From positions 127,701,444-127,765,443 of the forward strand of contig NC_135719.1 in the NCBI RefSeq assembly GCF_964656455.1: a stretch of 64,000 nt of DNA, given 5' to 3'. This document shows, one piece after another, positions 12,501 to 25,910 of this stretch. This stretch comes from Halichoerus grypus. Taxonomy: Eukaryota; Chordata; Mammalia; Carnivora; Phocidae. The position numbers were made by a program, and so were the translations under genes. The first letter of the stretch is position 1, and each line of letters opens with the position of its first letter. The notes below the pieces were generated by a model. The model made no database searches. It was not told the DNA's origin and saw only the letters and a list, made by a program, of their open reading frames with translations.

Positions 12501-15500
12501 TTCAATCACATTAGCTCTTCCTGTTTTTTGAACACAACATGCTTTCCCCCCGGAATTCTGGGCCTTAAAAGTGTTGTTCCTAGTTCTTCATGTGAATTCT
12601 CAAGCTCTGAGTTTCAGTTCAAAGGTCATGAATGCATTGATGAGGCCTGTCTTGACTACCACGCTAAAGCAACCCTTCCCCACCCAATCACTCAGTGTCA
12701 CAGCACTCTTTGAGTACTGTCTTCAAAGCATTGCTCACAGTATGAAATTATTTCCCATTTTACTTGTTTATCTGTATCTCTATTAAAGTAATAATAATAG
12801 CTAAAATTTATTAAGCACTTATTCTGTGCCACTATTCTTTTGCTTTATATATATTAACTACCTGAACTTTTCTATCAACCCTGAGGTATGTACAATGATT
12901 ATACCTATGTTACTGATGAGGAATCTCTTATTCATTAAAGTTATCTCCAGGGCCTGTAACAATGCCTGGTCCACAGGAGGCATTCAAGTCAATATTTTCT
13001 GTACAAATGAATGAATATATGAATTTTAGAGATGCTCAATTCTATGCTAAAGGTGATGATATTGTAGGCCCTACAGAAGGTTCTCTATAATCTGTGGATT
13101 TCCCAGAAAAAAATATCTCATGGCTACAGAGAAACCTCTAGCTTGTTTTTCTCAGGAATGAGACAAAGGATCAGGAAAGAAAGTGTAGACAGTTTACCAC
13201 AAAACATGACCACTGATATGTGAGCTGCTAGTGTCACCATCCTCTCAGTGTTCATTTGGAAGGGACCTAAAACTCACTCTGGGGACAAGAGTGAGGCTCA
13301 GTACATTAAGATCACACAGCTAGTAACTGACCTCAAAAGTCTTCTTTTCAAGATTGAAAAATCTGTACCACATGAGTTTAAAATTACATAACAATACTCT
13401 AGAAAATAATATCTAGACTATGAAGAGTTAATTACTTTTACACAGCAATCATTACAGGAAGGGATTCTATGTAAATGGCTCCCTGGTAGTCATATATGCT
13501 CAACATAAAGTCTCAATACTAATTTAGCATGCAAGAGCCATTTGCTGCTTCTTATTTGGGTATTCCAAAGTTAATAACCCTTTAAGTGAACATCAATAAG
13601 ATTCTAGCATCTCACAAAGCTGAGTGAAGGACGTCTGAAAAGCAAGATTCCTCCATGGTAATTAACTATAAAACCCCAAATTTTTATTGCTTGAGACCAA
13701 ATGTGCTGAAGAAACTCAGTATATCCCAGGAGGCAAAGGGGCTAGGGAGGGTTATCTGAAAAAATACAATATACTCTAGAAGGTATGAGGAGCACAAATG
13801 AGCTGTGTGAACGATATAAAGCAATAACTCATCTGTGAAACTTTATTTTTATTACTGAAAACTGGCAAAGGACTGGACTGACCTGACAGGATACATCTGT
13901 CAACATATTCACCAATTTGGGGGATAAAAAGGAAACACCATCTTTAGACTTAGCTTGTTTGTGAAATCATATGAACAAGGCAAAATACAATTTATCTTGG
14001 GGTCGGTTTAAAGCTGCTGGGAGTTATTTTTTGGGGGGGAGGAATTTGGGGGGGAGGAAGGGGCTGAAGGCATTCTTTATCATGTATGTAACATTTCCCA
14101 TAGAACTATTTCAGAAGGAAAAATGTAAACATCAAGGCTTTTTATTTCAAGATTTATCACTCAAGTCACAATTGGGGGGAAAAAAGGATTTAGTTCCATC
14201 AAAATTTAATTCAAGAAATGTTTTTCCCTACCAATTTTGTATTACTATAAGTCTTGTGTATACAGTATTAATTTTACATGTAGAGAGCTCTATGGCCTTA
14301 GACTTGCCCTAGAATATTATCCCTTGCAATCTTGCCTTTTTTCTTAATCTCTTATACCCACGGCTAGCATTTACCATTCTTGACCTTTCACTATTAATAT
14401 TTCAGTGAGAACTCTCAGGTTTCTGAAGAAAACCAGATCCCTCTGACATAAATCAGAAATCTTTGCACTATAATGTAAATTCAATAATCCAATAAACTGT
14501 TTTCATCCTATGCCAAAGACCTGAATATCAGCCTCCTGAATGATAATAAATTTTTAAAGCCCCATTTTAAAGCCACATTTAGTAGCCAATCCCTACTTCT
14601 AAAACAGGAAAATCAGTGGTTTTATAACAGGGCATTGCTGCCTCCTCCAAGGCACTACAGGCATTTAATAGGTAGTGGCAGTCATGCTAAACATTATACA
14701 CTGTTCAAGACAGTCCCAAACAATCAAGAAGTGTCCCCCTCCTCCAACATGCATTTGCCAACATATACTCAGTTAATGTTGAATTATTAAATGCATTCAA
14801 AAACTTCATGCATTAACCCACCCACTTTTTAAAAAATTGAAATACTTATTTATTAAATTTGTGTAAGAAGCTCAAATGTATATTCCAGGGCATAAAGTCC
14901 AGCAAGGAAATACATCCACCAGGAACAATGTTAGAACAGTCCAAGTAGCCACTCTATTCACTATCTTTCTTCTCAATTCATTCAGTGCCCTGCTCATTCT
15001 GTTAAAAAATCTTCATTGTGTGTGGGTGTGTGTTTAAAGACTTTATGTTTTTAGAGCAGTTTTAGGTTCACAGCAAAATTAAGAGTAAGGTACAGAGACT
15101 TCCTATATACCTCCTATCCCTACACATGCATAGCTTCCCCCATTAGGATTAGGGTTAGAATCAGGGTTGAACCTCTGAGTGGTACCTCTATAAACTACTA
15201 GTTTTGGATTCAACTGTAGTGGCTGCATTATAGACAAACATGTAAAGCTTTCAGCGTACAAAGGAATATTACTTTAAAGACCTTTTCGGCCAGAATACGG
15301 AAATCTAAAAATAAACAGTTCTAACATTTTTACTCTACTTTCAAAACAAAATAATTACCAACATGTTAGAGAATGAAAAAAACTTTCAGACATTCTCTGG
15401 GCATCAGAGAAAATTTGTGGTTTCCAATCTTGAAATTTAATGCAAAATGAGCTAAAACGGTATGTCATTCAAAATTATCAACCTGCCAATACCAAACTAC

Positions 15501-18500
15501 TGTCCTAAAGTTTTGCTTTTTCCTAACCAATGAGAGGAGAGGCAGTACATACCAATAAAGAATAGTGATTATTCCAAAGAAGAAGAGATGTATCAAAAGA
15601 AAGGCAGTTAAAGCCCAGTGAAGGCCTCCACGGCACAGGGGACGTTTACAGTATATGTCCTGCTGTATAGGGACCTATTTTTCCTTTTGCAGGAATCAAC
15701 TATGCTTCCCTACTGGCTCAGAAGTGGTTTTCTGTTATTCAATGAAAACTGCTATCGCTTCTCCAATAATAACTGATGAATGTCTGTGTACCAAAATCTC
15801 AAGCACTAAGTTAGATGCCAAAGAGGAATCCTAAAGATATAATCTCTGTCCTCATAGAGCTTACAGTCAAATGACATAGATAGTGGTGAAAGGTTAAGCA
15901 CAGCGAAAGGTGATGACTGCTATGATAAACATAGGGAAGAGGAAGAAAGGAAACCCCATATAGCCAAAGAAGCTTAGGAGGAGTACCCTGAAACAGTGAA
16001 GAGCGAGCTGCGATTTGAAAGCAACAGAAATGAGTCGAAGAATAGGGGGAGGGCTTTCCCATGCACAGGAGGGCATGCCCAGGAAGTTCCCATGGTAAGA
16101 CAGAACGTGCCATATTAGGGAAGCTGCCAGTAGTTCCTCACAGCAGATCTTTACAGAAAATGCCTGAAAGCTTTTTCTTCTTTTTTTAAAAGATTTAAAA
16201 AAATGTTTAAGTCATCTCTACACCCAGTGTAGGGGCTCGAACTCACAACCCCAAGATCAACAGTTGTGTATGTTCCATCGACTGAGCCAGCTGGGCGCCA
16301 TGAAAGTTTTTTCTTCTTTAACAACCACGCACAATGGTGATTATTTTGTACTGAAAATAAACAGAATGGCTAAAACTGGACTTTTTACTTTTGGATTTCA
16401 GTATTGTGGTCATGAGAGTTGAGGCTAGGCTAGAAAGGTAAGGAAGGGGTCAAGTGTGCCATAAGGAGCTTGGCTGGTTACCTTAAAGGCCGTGGAAAGA
16501 TTTTAAGCATGCACACTTGTGTGTGTGTGTGTGTGTGTGTGTGTGTCTGTGTGTGTGGAGAGAGAGAGAGAGAGAAAGCTAAACAAATAAACAAGGATGA
16601 ATCTGTTTTTCTAGGCAGGCAGGACAAATGCCAAGGAGATGGGTTCAGACTCTGCTGTGGTAAATAAAGCAAGAAATGATAAGGGCCTGAATTAAGTAGC
16701 AGAGAAGGGCATATACTTGGGAAGTGTTAAGAAGATAAATCATGGTGACTAAACAGATGGAGGGCCTAAGGGAAACACAAAGGAATGGAATGAGTGTTCA
16801 GCAAAGTCTTTTTAGAGAACACATAGCTTTATGTGTCACATCTGACATCTGAATATCCTTTGACCCAGTAAGTCCACTAAGAATTTATTTTACACAAATA
16901 TTCATGTGCAAAAAGGTATTTGTACATGGATCTTGAATACAGTACTGCCTGAAAAGTAAAAAATTAGAAACCACCAATGCTTTTTTTTTTTTAAGAAACA
17001 ACCAATGCTTAAAAATAAAAATTCAGGCCTAAGCACACCATGGAATTATATATAGATCTTTTAAAAATAAAGCAGACTAGGGCGCTTGGGTGGCTCAGTC
17101 GGTTAAGCCTCTGACTCTCGGTTTTGGCTCAGGTCATGATCTCAGGGTCATGAGATTGAGCCCCGTGTTGGGCTCCATGCTCAGTGCAGAGTCTGCTTGA
17201 CTCTCTCTCCCTCTGCCCCTCCCCCTCCCCGTGCACATACTCTCTCCCTAAAATAAATAAATCTTAAAAAAAAAAAAAATAAAGCAGACCTATATATACT
17301 AATAAAAATCTTCAGAACATATTAAGTAAAAAAAGCAAGTCTATGAAAGTTATGAATATTAAAATCTCATTCATGTAAAAAAAGATGTTTGTGTGTTTGT
17401 ATATAAAGTGGGAATATGTATACATCAATATCTAAATCCATAACAAAGATCTGGAAGGATGTATATCATTATAGTAACAGTACTTACCTCTAGGAAGTGA
17501 AGTGGGAGAAGTAGGCAGAACTGTATATACATACTTATGTACTGTTGATATCTTCTACAGTAAGAACTTATTATTATTTAAAAAAAAATCATTAAAATAA
17601 TGGGAAAAAAGAACTCCCAGACTTTTAGCATAGTCAATCAGAAGTTATCACTGCAAGTCGCTGAGTTAGAGAATAGAGAAGGTAGATTAAGTGGAATATT
17701 ATCCACTTAGGTTTGGGTTTGATGAGCAGTGCTTTGGGAAAATCTAATAGCTTTGCCCTTGCAGACACTAAGATAGAAGGACCTAGAGCCCAGGAGAGAA
17801 AACTGGGCTGGAGACACAGATCCAACAGTCACCAAAGTAAGTGGCAATTTTAGCCAAGAGAATAAATTAGATTAGTCAAAGAGATGATGTTGTGAGAAAC
17901 AAAGTCTAGAGACTTTTGCCAGAGTTTATCTCAGCAGACTGGCTGAGGTGAGGCTCTATTACAGTGAAATGAAGAATGAAAGAAAGTGAAGAAGTAGAGA
18001 GAACAGATAACAAGCAAAAAGCTTGAAGGCAAGTGAAGAAAACTAGGTGGAAATTTGGTGGTAGCTAGAGAGAGTCCTGAGGGTAGTCAGGGAAGAATTT
18101 TCTTACAAAAGATGAGATGAGAAAAGCAAGCATATTTAAAAGCTCACAGGAAGGAGCCAGTAAAGGAGGGGAGGTGAAAGTCATGGTTAACAAGAAGAAT
18201 AAAGAAAAAGTGAGGCTGTAAAGGAGAGGGTAAGGAATGAGATCCAGGATACACTACAGCACATCTGGCAAGATTAGGTTTAGATACAAGAGCTTTCTTA
18301 TAGAGACAAAAGGAAAGGTCAAGACAGAAAGCCACATGTAGGATAAAGAAAGCAGACAATTTTCTTCCACTAGTCTTTATATGCAAACAGATGTCACCTA
18401 GTCACCTGTTAAGCTGAGAGGAGATGGAGAGGAGGAGGAGCTAGAGGTTGGAGGAACACCGAGGGAGCCCAGTTGAAACCCAAGACACAGATTTGCATGA

Positions 18501-21500
18501 CAGTGAAACTGTTTTCCCTAAGAACTCAGGGACCCTGATGCAGGAGCAGAGGATGGGCTGTCATTAGTGCTATTGTAGAGGGTAAAATGAAAATGTTTCC
18601 AGGACAGCGAGACAAAGGACAGGTACTGAAGGTTCTCAAGTATTTTTCCCAACATCTTTAATTCTAAAGATATCTTTACCTTTATGTGGAGCACTTATTT
18701 ACGAGGGAAAAAACTAGGTCTTCTTAAAAACAGTTCCCTGGCTCTGAGTATAGCTGCTCTGGGATGAGATTATTTTAAGTAAATTTTATTTTTGGTCTTT
18801 GGATTACTTTGTAAGCAGGGCCATCATAAATCTGGATAGCAAGTGCCAGTCTTATACTTAAGGGAGAAAAAAGTTTGTGTAATTCAAATGAACTGTTAAA
18901 GTAATTAAATATCTATGTAAGTACTTTGTAAGTTCACGAGAAAGAATCAGAAGACTATACAAAAAAAATAATTTTTTTTTTTGTGGGGTGCTAGAATTGT
19001 AGATTTTGAACAATTTTCTAGCATTTAAAAACTGTTAGTACTATAAAAGAGCTTAAAATAATTAGAATTTAACAATTTCAAATTGTTTTTAAAATGTTAA
19101 ACAAATAGATGAAAACCCCAAGTATATATAAGTTTTCATCAATTTGGGAGACTTCAAAGGAAAAAGTCATTACTATTATGAAGTCATAATATTGTTCATA
19201 TTGTTATGAAGTCCTATCTTCAGTTAGCCTAAGTATATTTCATTGGCTACTTTTTTTTTTTAATTCTGAGAGAGCACGAGAGCGCACGAGCAAGGGGAGG
19301 GGCAGAGGGAGAGGGAGAGAGACAGAGAGCATCCTCAAGCAGACTCCCCACTGAGCGTGGAGTCCAACACGGGGCTTGATCCCAGGACCCTGAGATCATG
19401 ACCTGAGCCGAATTGGAGGCTTAACCGACTAAGCCACCCAGGTACCCCTCATTGCTACTTTTAATAAAACTAAATGGCCAGATATGTACCATTTACACAC
19501 AATAAAAAACAAAAACAAACAAACAAAAAACGTCTTCAAAAGATATTTATCATTGAGAGGATTACCTTGTCTTTTGACTGTCCTTGCCGAGCAATTGCAT
19601 CATATTTAATTTTTCCTTCAGCATCCACCTGAATGGCCAGTGCATTTGACATTTTTTTCTTTCGCCCCATATCAAGTGGATACTGGGCCACATGGATCTC
19701 TGGAAAAGCACCTCCATCTCCAAAATCCTATGTATTAAAAAGAAAAATAAGAATATTTAATTGTAATTTCAGATTCAAGATACATTCATTCATTCAACAA
19801 TTATCGAGATGTTGTTATGCTAGATGCTAGAGATATAGCAATAAAGAAAACAGAGGTCCCTGGTCTTGTACAGTGTACATCCTAGTGGGCACAGATATAA
19901 AAAGCCTAATCTTTGGCTTGTGATAAATGTCTTGAAAATATAATGGGACTGCAAACAGAGGCTACTTTCAATAGGGCAGGGACGGCCTTTGTGAAGAAGT
20001 AACATGAGCTAAAGCCTGAATAATGAGAAATCAGGCATAGGAAGATCTGAGGGAAGCATTTTCTAGGCAGAGCAAATAGTGTGAAGGCCCTGCTGCAAGA
20101 ATGAACTTGGAATGTTCTAGGAAACAAGTGGATGTGGGTCTAGGAAACAAGCCCCGATGTGGGGCTGGAGCCTCTAGCTTGCATGGGTAGACAAACACCA
20201 GATCATGAAAGGGCTTCTAAACCATGGCAACAAATCTAGATTTTTATATGTTTATATATATTAAGAAATTAAGGACAGTGTTTAGGACAAGGAAAAGATT
20301 TTTAGTTTTAGCATATATAATTTTCTTAGTGAGTAACCATTCAAGCTATAATTGCGCAGAAATGTAAAGAATTTTTTCTTGGAACCAGACTTTCATAATG
20401 TATTTATTCATGTTCCACGAGAAGCAAATAAACAGAATAGGAAGGCTCAAGAAATGAGTTCACCATTTTTCTAATGGTGACTGTATACAATTATTTAGAA
20501 GAGAGAACTAAGACTTCTAAAGTAGAACAAGCTAAGTAAAGCCTGTTGATGAAGTTTAGCATTACAAAAAAAAGGTAGCTCATCAAATACACAAAGGAAT
20601 ATTAAATATAATTTTTAAATAATTTTGTTAAATTTAGTAATATTTGCTTAGGACCTTATTATAATGTACAAAATATAATCCACACTCATTTAATTCTTGT
20701 ATTTCTTCAACATCTCATATTTTCCTATGGAAAAAATTCAAGTTTAGAAAAGTTAAGTGATTTTTTTTTTTTTTTTAAGATTTTATTTATTTATTTGACA
20801 GAGAGAGACAGCTAGAGAGGGAACACAAGCAGCGGGAATGGGAGAGGGAGAGAAAAGCAGGCTCCCCGCTGAGCAGGGAGCCCGATGTGGAACTCGATCC
20901 CAGGACCCTGGGATCATGACCTGAGCTGAAGGCAGACGCTTAACGACTGAGCCATCCAGGCGCCCAAGTTAAGGGATTTTCCCAAGATGTCATAGCTAGC
21001 ATATGCAGGATTTGAACTCAGATCTTTTGACTCCAAAAAACTTTGTATTTTCTACTGAACTAAAATTCCCTTCTTTTAGCTCAAAAAAGGGCAAGTCAGT
21101 ACTACCAAAAAATGATAGGAAAAAAAATTTTTTTTAAATTTTTATTTAAATTCTAGCTAGTTAACATACAGTGCAGTATTAGTTTCAGGAGTAGGATTCA
21201 GTGATTCATCACTTACATACAAGATAGGAAAAAATATTAAAATCAATCATTTAGAGGAGGTTTGATGGAAAAACTTTACGGAACAACTTTTTTTTAAGGT
21301 TTTATTTATTTATTTGACAGAGAGAGACTCCCCAAGCGAGGGAGCGGCAGTCAGAGGGAGAGGGAGAAGCAGGCTCCCCGCTGAGCAAGGAGCCTAATGT
21401 GGGGCTCCATCCCAGGACCCTGGGATCATGACCTGAGCTGAAGGCAGAAGCTTAACTGACTGACCACCCAGGTGCCCTGAAAATAACAACTTTTATAAGA

Positions 21501-24500
21501 CCTCCTCCTTCAAGAAATATTCCATTAGATCTTGGACATGTGATTTCCTAGGTACAATATGCTGACTTGCTGAAGAAAAATTTTGACCTTTTTAAAAACA
21601 AACAATAAAGCTAAGGGAGACATTTTCTTATAAATTAGGTAGAAAATTGTTAAAGCATTCCCGAGAAAGGTGCTACCTGTACCCACGCCATCAATCTGAC
21701 ACATGCTCAGATTTGCTGGGGTTCTTGAAAGATAATAAGCACTTCAGAACTGTGGATGTGGCATTATGCGGTCATTAAGCTTACCAGAAAATCATAGCTT
21801 TTACTCTGAAAACTAGAACAAAATGCTTTCTGCATAGAACATTCACTCCCCTACAAAAGCATTCACAGTATTTCCAGATTAGCTGGCCATTTTGGTTTGA
21901 TTTTCAAATAAACTGTTCTGTTCCACCAGGATATATGAAACCTTTAGTCAAGTAAGATTTTAAGAAGTTAATAGTCCCTGAATGTCATAATGCTGAAATG
22001 GAAATATGGATGAGATTTCTGTTGTATGTAAAATGATGCCTGCCACCCCCGCCTTATAATCTATTGAGAGGCAAACAAAGAATATCTAGCATCCCTCCAA
22101 AGAGACATACTACCCTTCTCTTAGATAATGCCAATCACTACCTTTTTGCCCCAGATAAGAGGGCATTATAGCCTCCTTGATAATCTTCTATTTTGCACAA
22201 ATTACACTATCAGTGAAAACAAAAGCAACAACAACAATCCCATAGTAATTTTAGTAAGACTGGCCTTCACACATTAGAATTAATAAGGTCTAGAGGAGAG
22301 CTGAGAAAAAAAACAAGGAAATTTTTTAGAAGATATGATCTAGTTGGGAGTTTGTCTTCTAGGCTCTATAGAGTGTTCTGGTAGGTAGGGGGAATCCTAA
22401 ACATGGGAGAGACTGAGAATACAGATGGCATCTTATTGGGTGCAAAGAACAAATTTCAGTCCAATGAATACTTAGTTCACTAGGATCACCACTTGGAGGC
22501 ATATAAAAAAAGGTAAGGGCATGAGCCCTTCACATTTGTAAGGTAAAAATCACAACCATAAAAGAACAAAATGTAACAAAGTGATAAAGCGAAAATACCT
22601 GGGTACAAAAATGAATGGTATAAGAACAGAGAATTTTAGCAGGGCAGGGACCTTCCTTGGGAAGTGGAGGAAGGAAATTTGCAGGAGTAAGAAGGAATAT
22701 TGAGAGATGGAGAAGAAAAAGGCTTGATCAAAGAGGAAGTGGTCTCGGGGAAGCAAAATAGTTAAGTCTCAAATATTTGCTTTTCTCCCTAGATGAAAAA
22801 GATGGTCAAGCATGGGAAATCTTCCCTGGAATTAGGGAAAGGAATATGTATTGAACTGCAGTACAGGATACAGAGTAACTAGGAGGACAGGTACTGCCAA
22901 AGATGTTTGTTTTTTGGGAACAAGCTAGAGATATAAAAAGATCATTCCAGATTTCTTCTTTCTCCCTCACTGCCTCCAATTCTACCATCAAATTCTCTTA
23001 AACCTTAAAAAATTTACCTAATCCGTATATTAGACCTATATAAACATTCTCAAATTGAAGACAAGAAAACAGATGAAGGGAGGTCAGGATCTGCCCAGGG
23101 ACACACAAACAGTAAGAAGCACAGGTATGATGCAAAAACACTTATTTTTATTTATTCTTTTAAACTACTTGCCAGTGCTCTTGCCACTATACTTAACGGG
23201 AAGGAAATCAGAAAAAGAAATGCTGCTGGAGTTTTCCCTGGAGGAAGGCTGTCTCTGCAGGGTTATGTGGCATTGTGCGTTCAGGGAGAAGGGAGGGAAA
23301 GGCACCCGAACATGGAACTCATTCTTTCATTTTCTCCTCTTACTTTCCCATTATTTTCCATATGCAGTAATTGCTGATTTACAGAGGGTATGTTAGTTTC
23401 TTTTGTACATGTTTAATAGTTGGACATAAGAAGAGATATAAGCAGATACAATTCTCTTGTGATCACAAAGCAGCGATAATAAGCCAGAAGAAAAAGATCA
23501 GTGCCCTAAGGGGAGTACACGTCTTACGAACACACAACCAGGATTTCTAGCATATTGGTATTCATGTGCAGAGGTTCTAGGGTTTAAATTTATTTTACAA
23601 GCGTTAGCACAATTACTTACCTCTAATAACCGAGGTATCCAGCCTTTCCGGTACCCGTATGGGGGAGGTTCTCTTCGGGAGGAGACCAGTGAGGTCTGTC
23701 GTGATCTCTGGGATCTTGCCTTTTCTTCAGCCTCAAGCTGGTCCTGAGATAGCTGAGTAGGTGCAGGTAAAAAGCTATAAGCAAAGATAATAAAAGTCAG
23801 AATTTAAAAAAATTCTTACATTTGATCATTGCAATTTGGCCATCAGAGACTATTTTACTATAATACTTTTTCCCTTGAGCAGAAGGTCAAACATTTTGAT
23901 GATTTACGGCAGTGTTAAATATCAGTCATTTTGTCTGAAAAGAAATAAATACTCAGAGACATACAATAAAAAATGTTTGACTAGGATGCAGGCAAATGGT
24001 GCCCAGAATAAAAAAATTGATAGTTCATATAATAGATAAACCATAAACTACTGAGTTTTTATGCTTTCTTGTAACAAGCAAGGAAGCATCCTCTATTACC
24101 CAGGGGCCAACTGTCTAGTATATGGTTGCCTTAGTGTCTTTACTACTTTCATACTCCTTATTTTTAACTGCTTTACTTTTATGCTTCTTACTTTTAACTA
24201 TTTTAGTGTCAATACAAAAAAATAAGTATTAGTACTGAATGTAACAAAGAGGTGGATAAAAGAAAATACAAGTTGCATATTTAACTGTGTTTTCCCAAAG
24301 GTATCTAGTTTAGAATGCAATTTAAAAGTTAAGAGGTCAAAGATTCAAAGCAGAAATTCTAAAGATGTAGTCTGTTATTCTTTAATCAAAGCAGCCTTTC
24401 TACCAAGCAATTCTTAGCAACTTTGAAGTATGATAAATATTATTATAGAGATACCCCAAAGGACCACAAAAGGATCCCAATAAATGAATAACACATTTAA

Positions 24501-25875
24501 TGGAAAAGTTAAGGTTTCTTTGTGATTCTTGGCTAGTAAGCATATTTGAGTAAACAATAGAACTTATTTATTCAAAATATTTACTGATCACTTGGGTGTA
24601 GGTACTGTGCTAGGTATGCAAGACTATAAACTGAGAAAGGTTACAGTTTTGCAGAGGCGAGACAATCCCTCATACAAATCCATAATTACAAATTCTGTTA
24701 AATGATGAAGGAAAAGTATAGAGTGCTATGACAACATACATAAGAGGGATCTAATCCGGTCTAGAGAGTCAGGTACTGTGATGGTTAAGAGCCCAGAGTT
24801 CAAATCCTACCTATGCCAGGTAGTAACCCAGTAAGTTACCTACCTCTCTGAACCTCTGTCTTCTCATCTGTAGAGACAGATCGAAAGACTACCTACCTCA
24901 CAGAGTTGCTCTAAGTACTAAATAAGAAAATCTATGAACCCCCGGCACAGTGTCTAAATACTGTTCAATACATACTTGATTATTCGGAGCTCCTCCAGTT
25001 TGGGTTAGTTGCCCCCATCCATGCTCCTACAAGACTCCCTATGCACCACTACTATAACATCCATCTTACTGTATCAGAATCATCTACTCATTTACCTTTC
25101 TTTTTCTCACTAGACTAAGCAACTTGCAGGAATCATGCCTTCTGCTTCTTTTATCCCTAACTCTCCAGGCATTGTCTAGCTCACAGCAAGGGCTACTTAA
25201 ATGTTTGCAGGAGAACTAAATTCACTCTGCCCTTTGCACTCACCATCTTTATGTCACTACAATGTTATATGCCTTCAGCCATCTCAAGATCTTCACATTT
25301 GCTATTCCATCTGCCATAAAATATTCTATTTCAGAACATTCTTTCCTATAGTGCTTTTATAGAAAATTCTTCCCCAGTTTATTCATTCATATTTAAAGAT
25401 TTTAATAAGTAATCTCTACACCCAACATGGGGCTTGAACTTACAACCCCAAGATCAACAGTCCCATGCTCTACTGACTGAACCAGCCAGGTGCCCCCATC
25501 CTAGGTCTTTCAGTCTTTCCTTCTTAGCATTCATGTCTCTTCTCAATTATACCTCCCCACAGCTGTTTTCTGACCACCTCATCCAAAACGGCAGCCCCGC
25601 ATTTTGAGTCACTCTGTCCTTTTATCTTTATTTTATTCCTAGTAATTACTACCTGAAATCGCATTTTTTTTAAAGATTTTATTTATTTGTCAGAAAGAGA
25701 GAGCGAGAAAGCACAAGCAGGGGGAGCGGCAGGCAGAGGGAGAAGCAGGCTCCTCGCTGCACAAGAAGCCTGATGTGGGACTCTACCCCAGGACCCTGGG
25801 ATCATGACCTGAACAGAAGGCAGACTCTTAACTGACTGAGCCACTCAAGTGCCCTGAAATTGCATTATTGATTTG

Positions 25876-25910
<35 letters not shown>

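Larger units (their letters stand above)
15775..16810 (-). mobile_element. L2 LINE, reverse, interrupted
   Basis: Reverse L2 (TCATAGAGCTTACAGTC; GTGATGACTGCTATGATA) interrupted by a short SINE and a microsatellite. ORFs 15811-16113 are within it. Confidence 0.65.

Noticed and set aside
15140..15165. Telomere-like TTAGGATTAGGGTTAG
   Set aside because: Only about two units within an L1-like context; too short for an interstitial telomere repeat.
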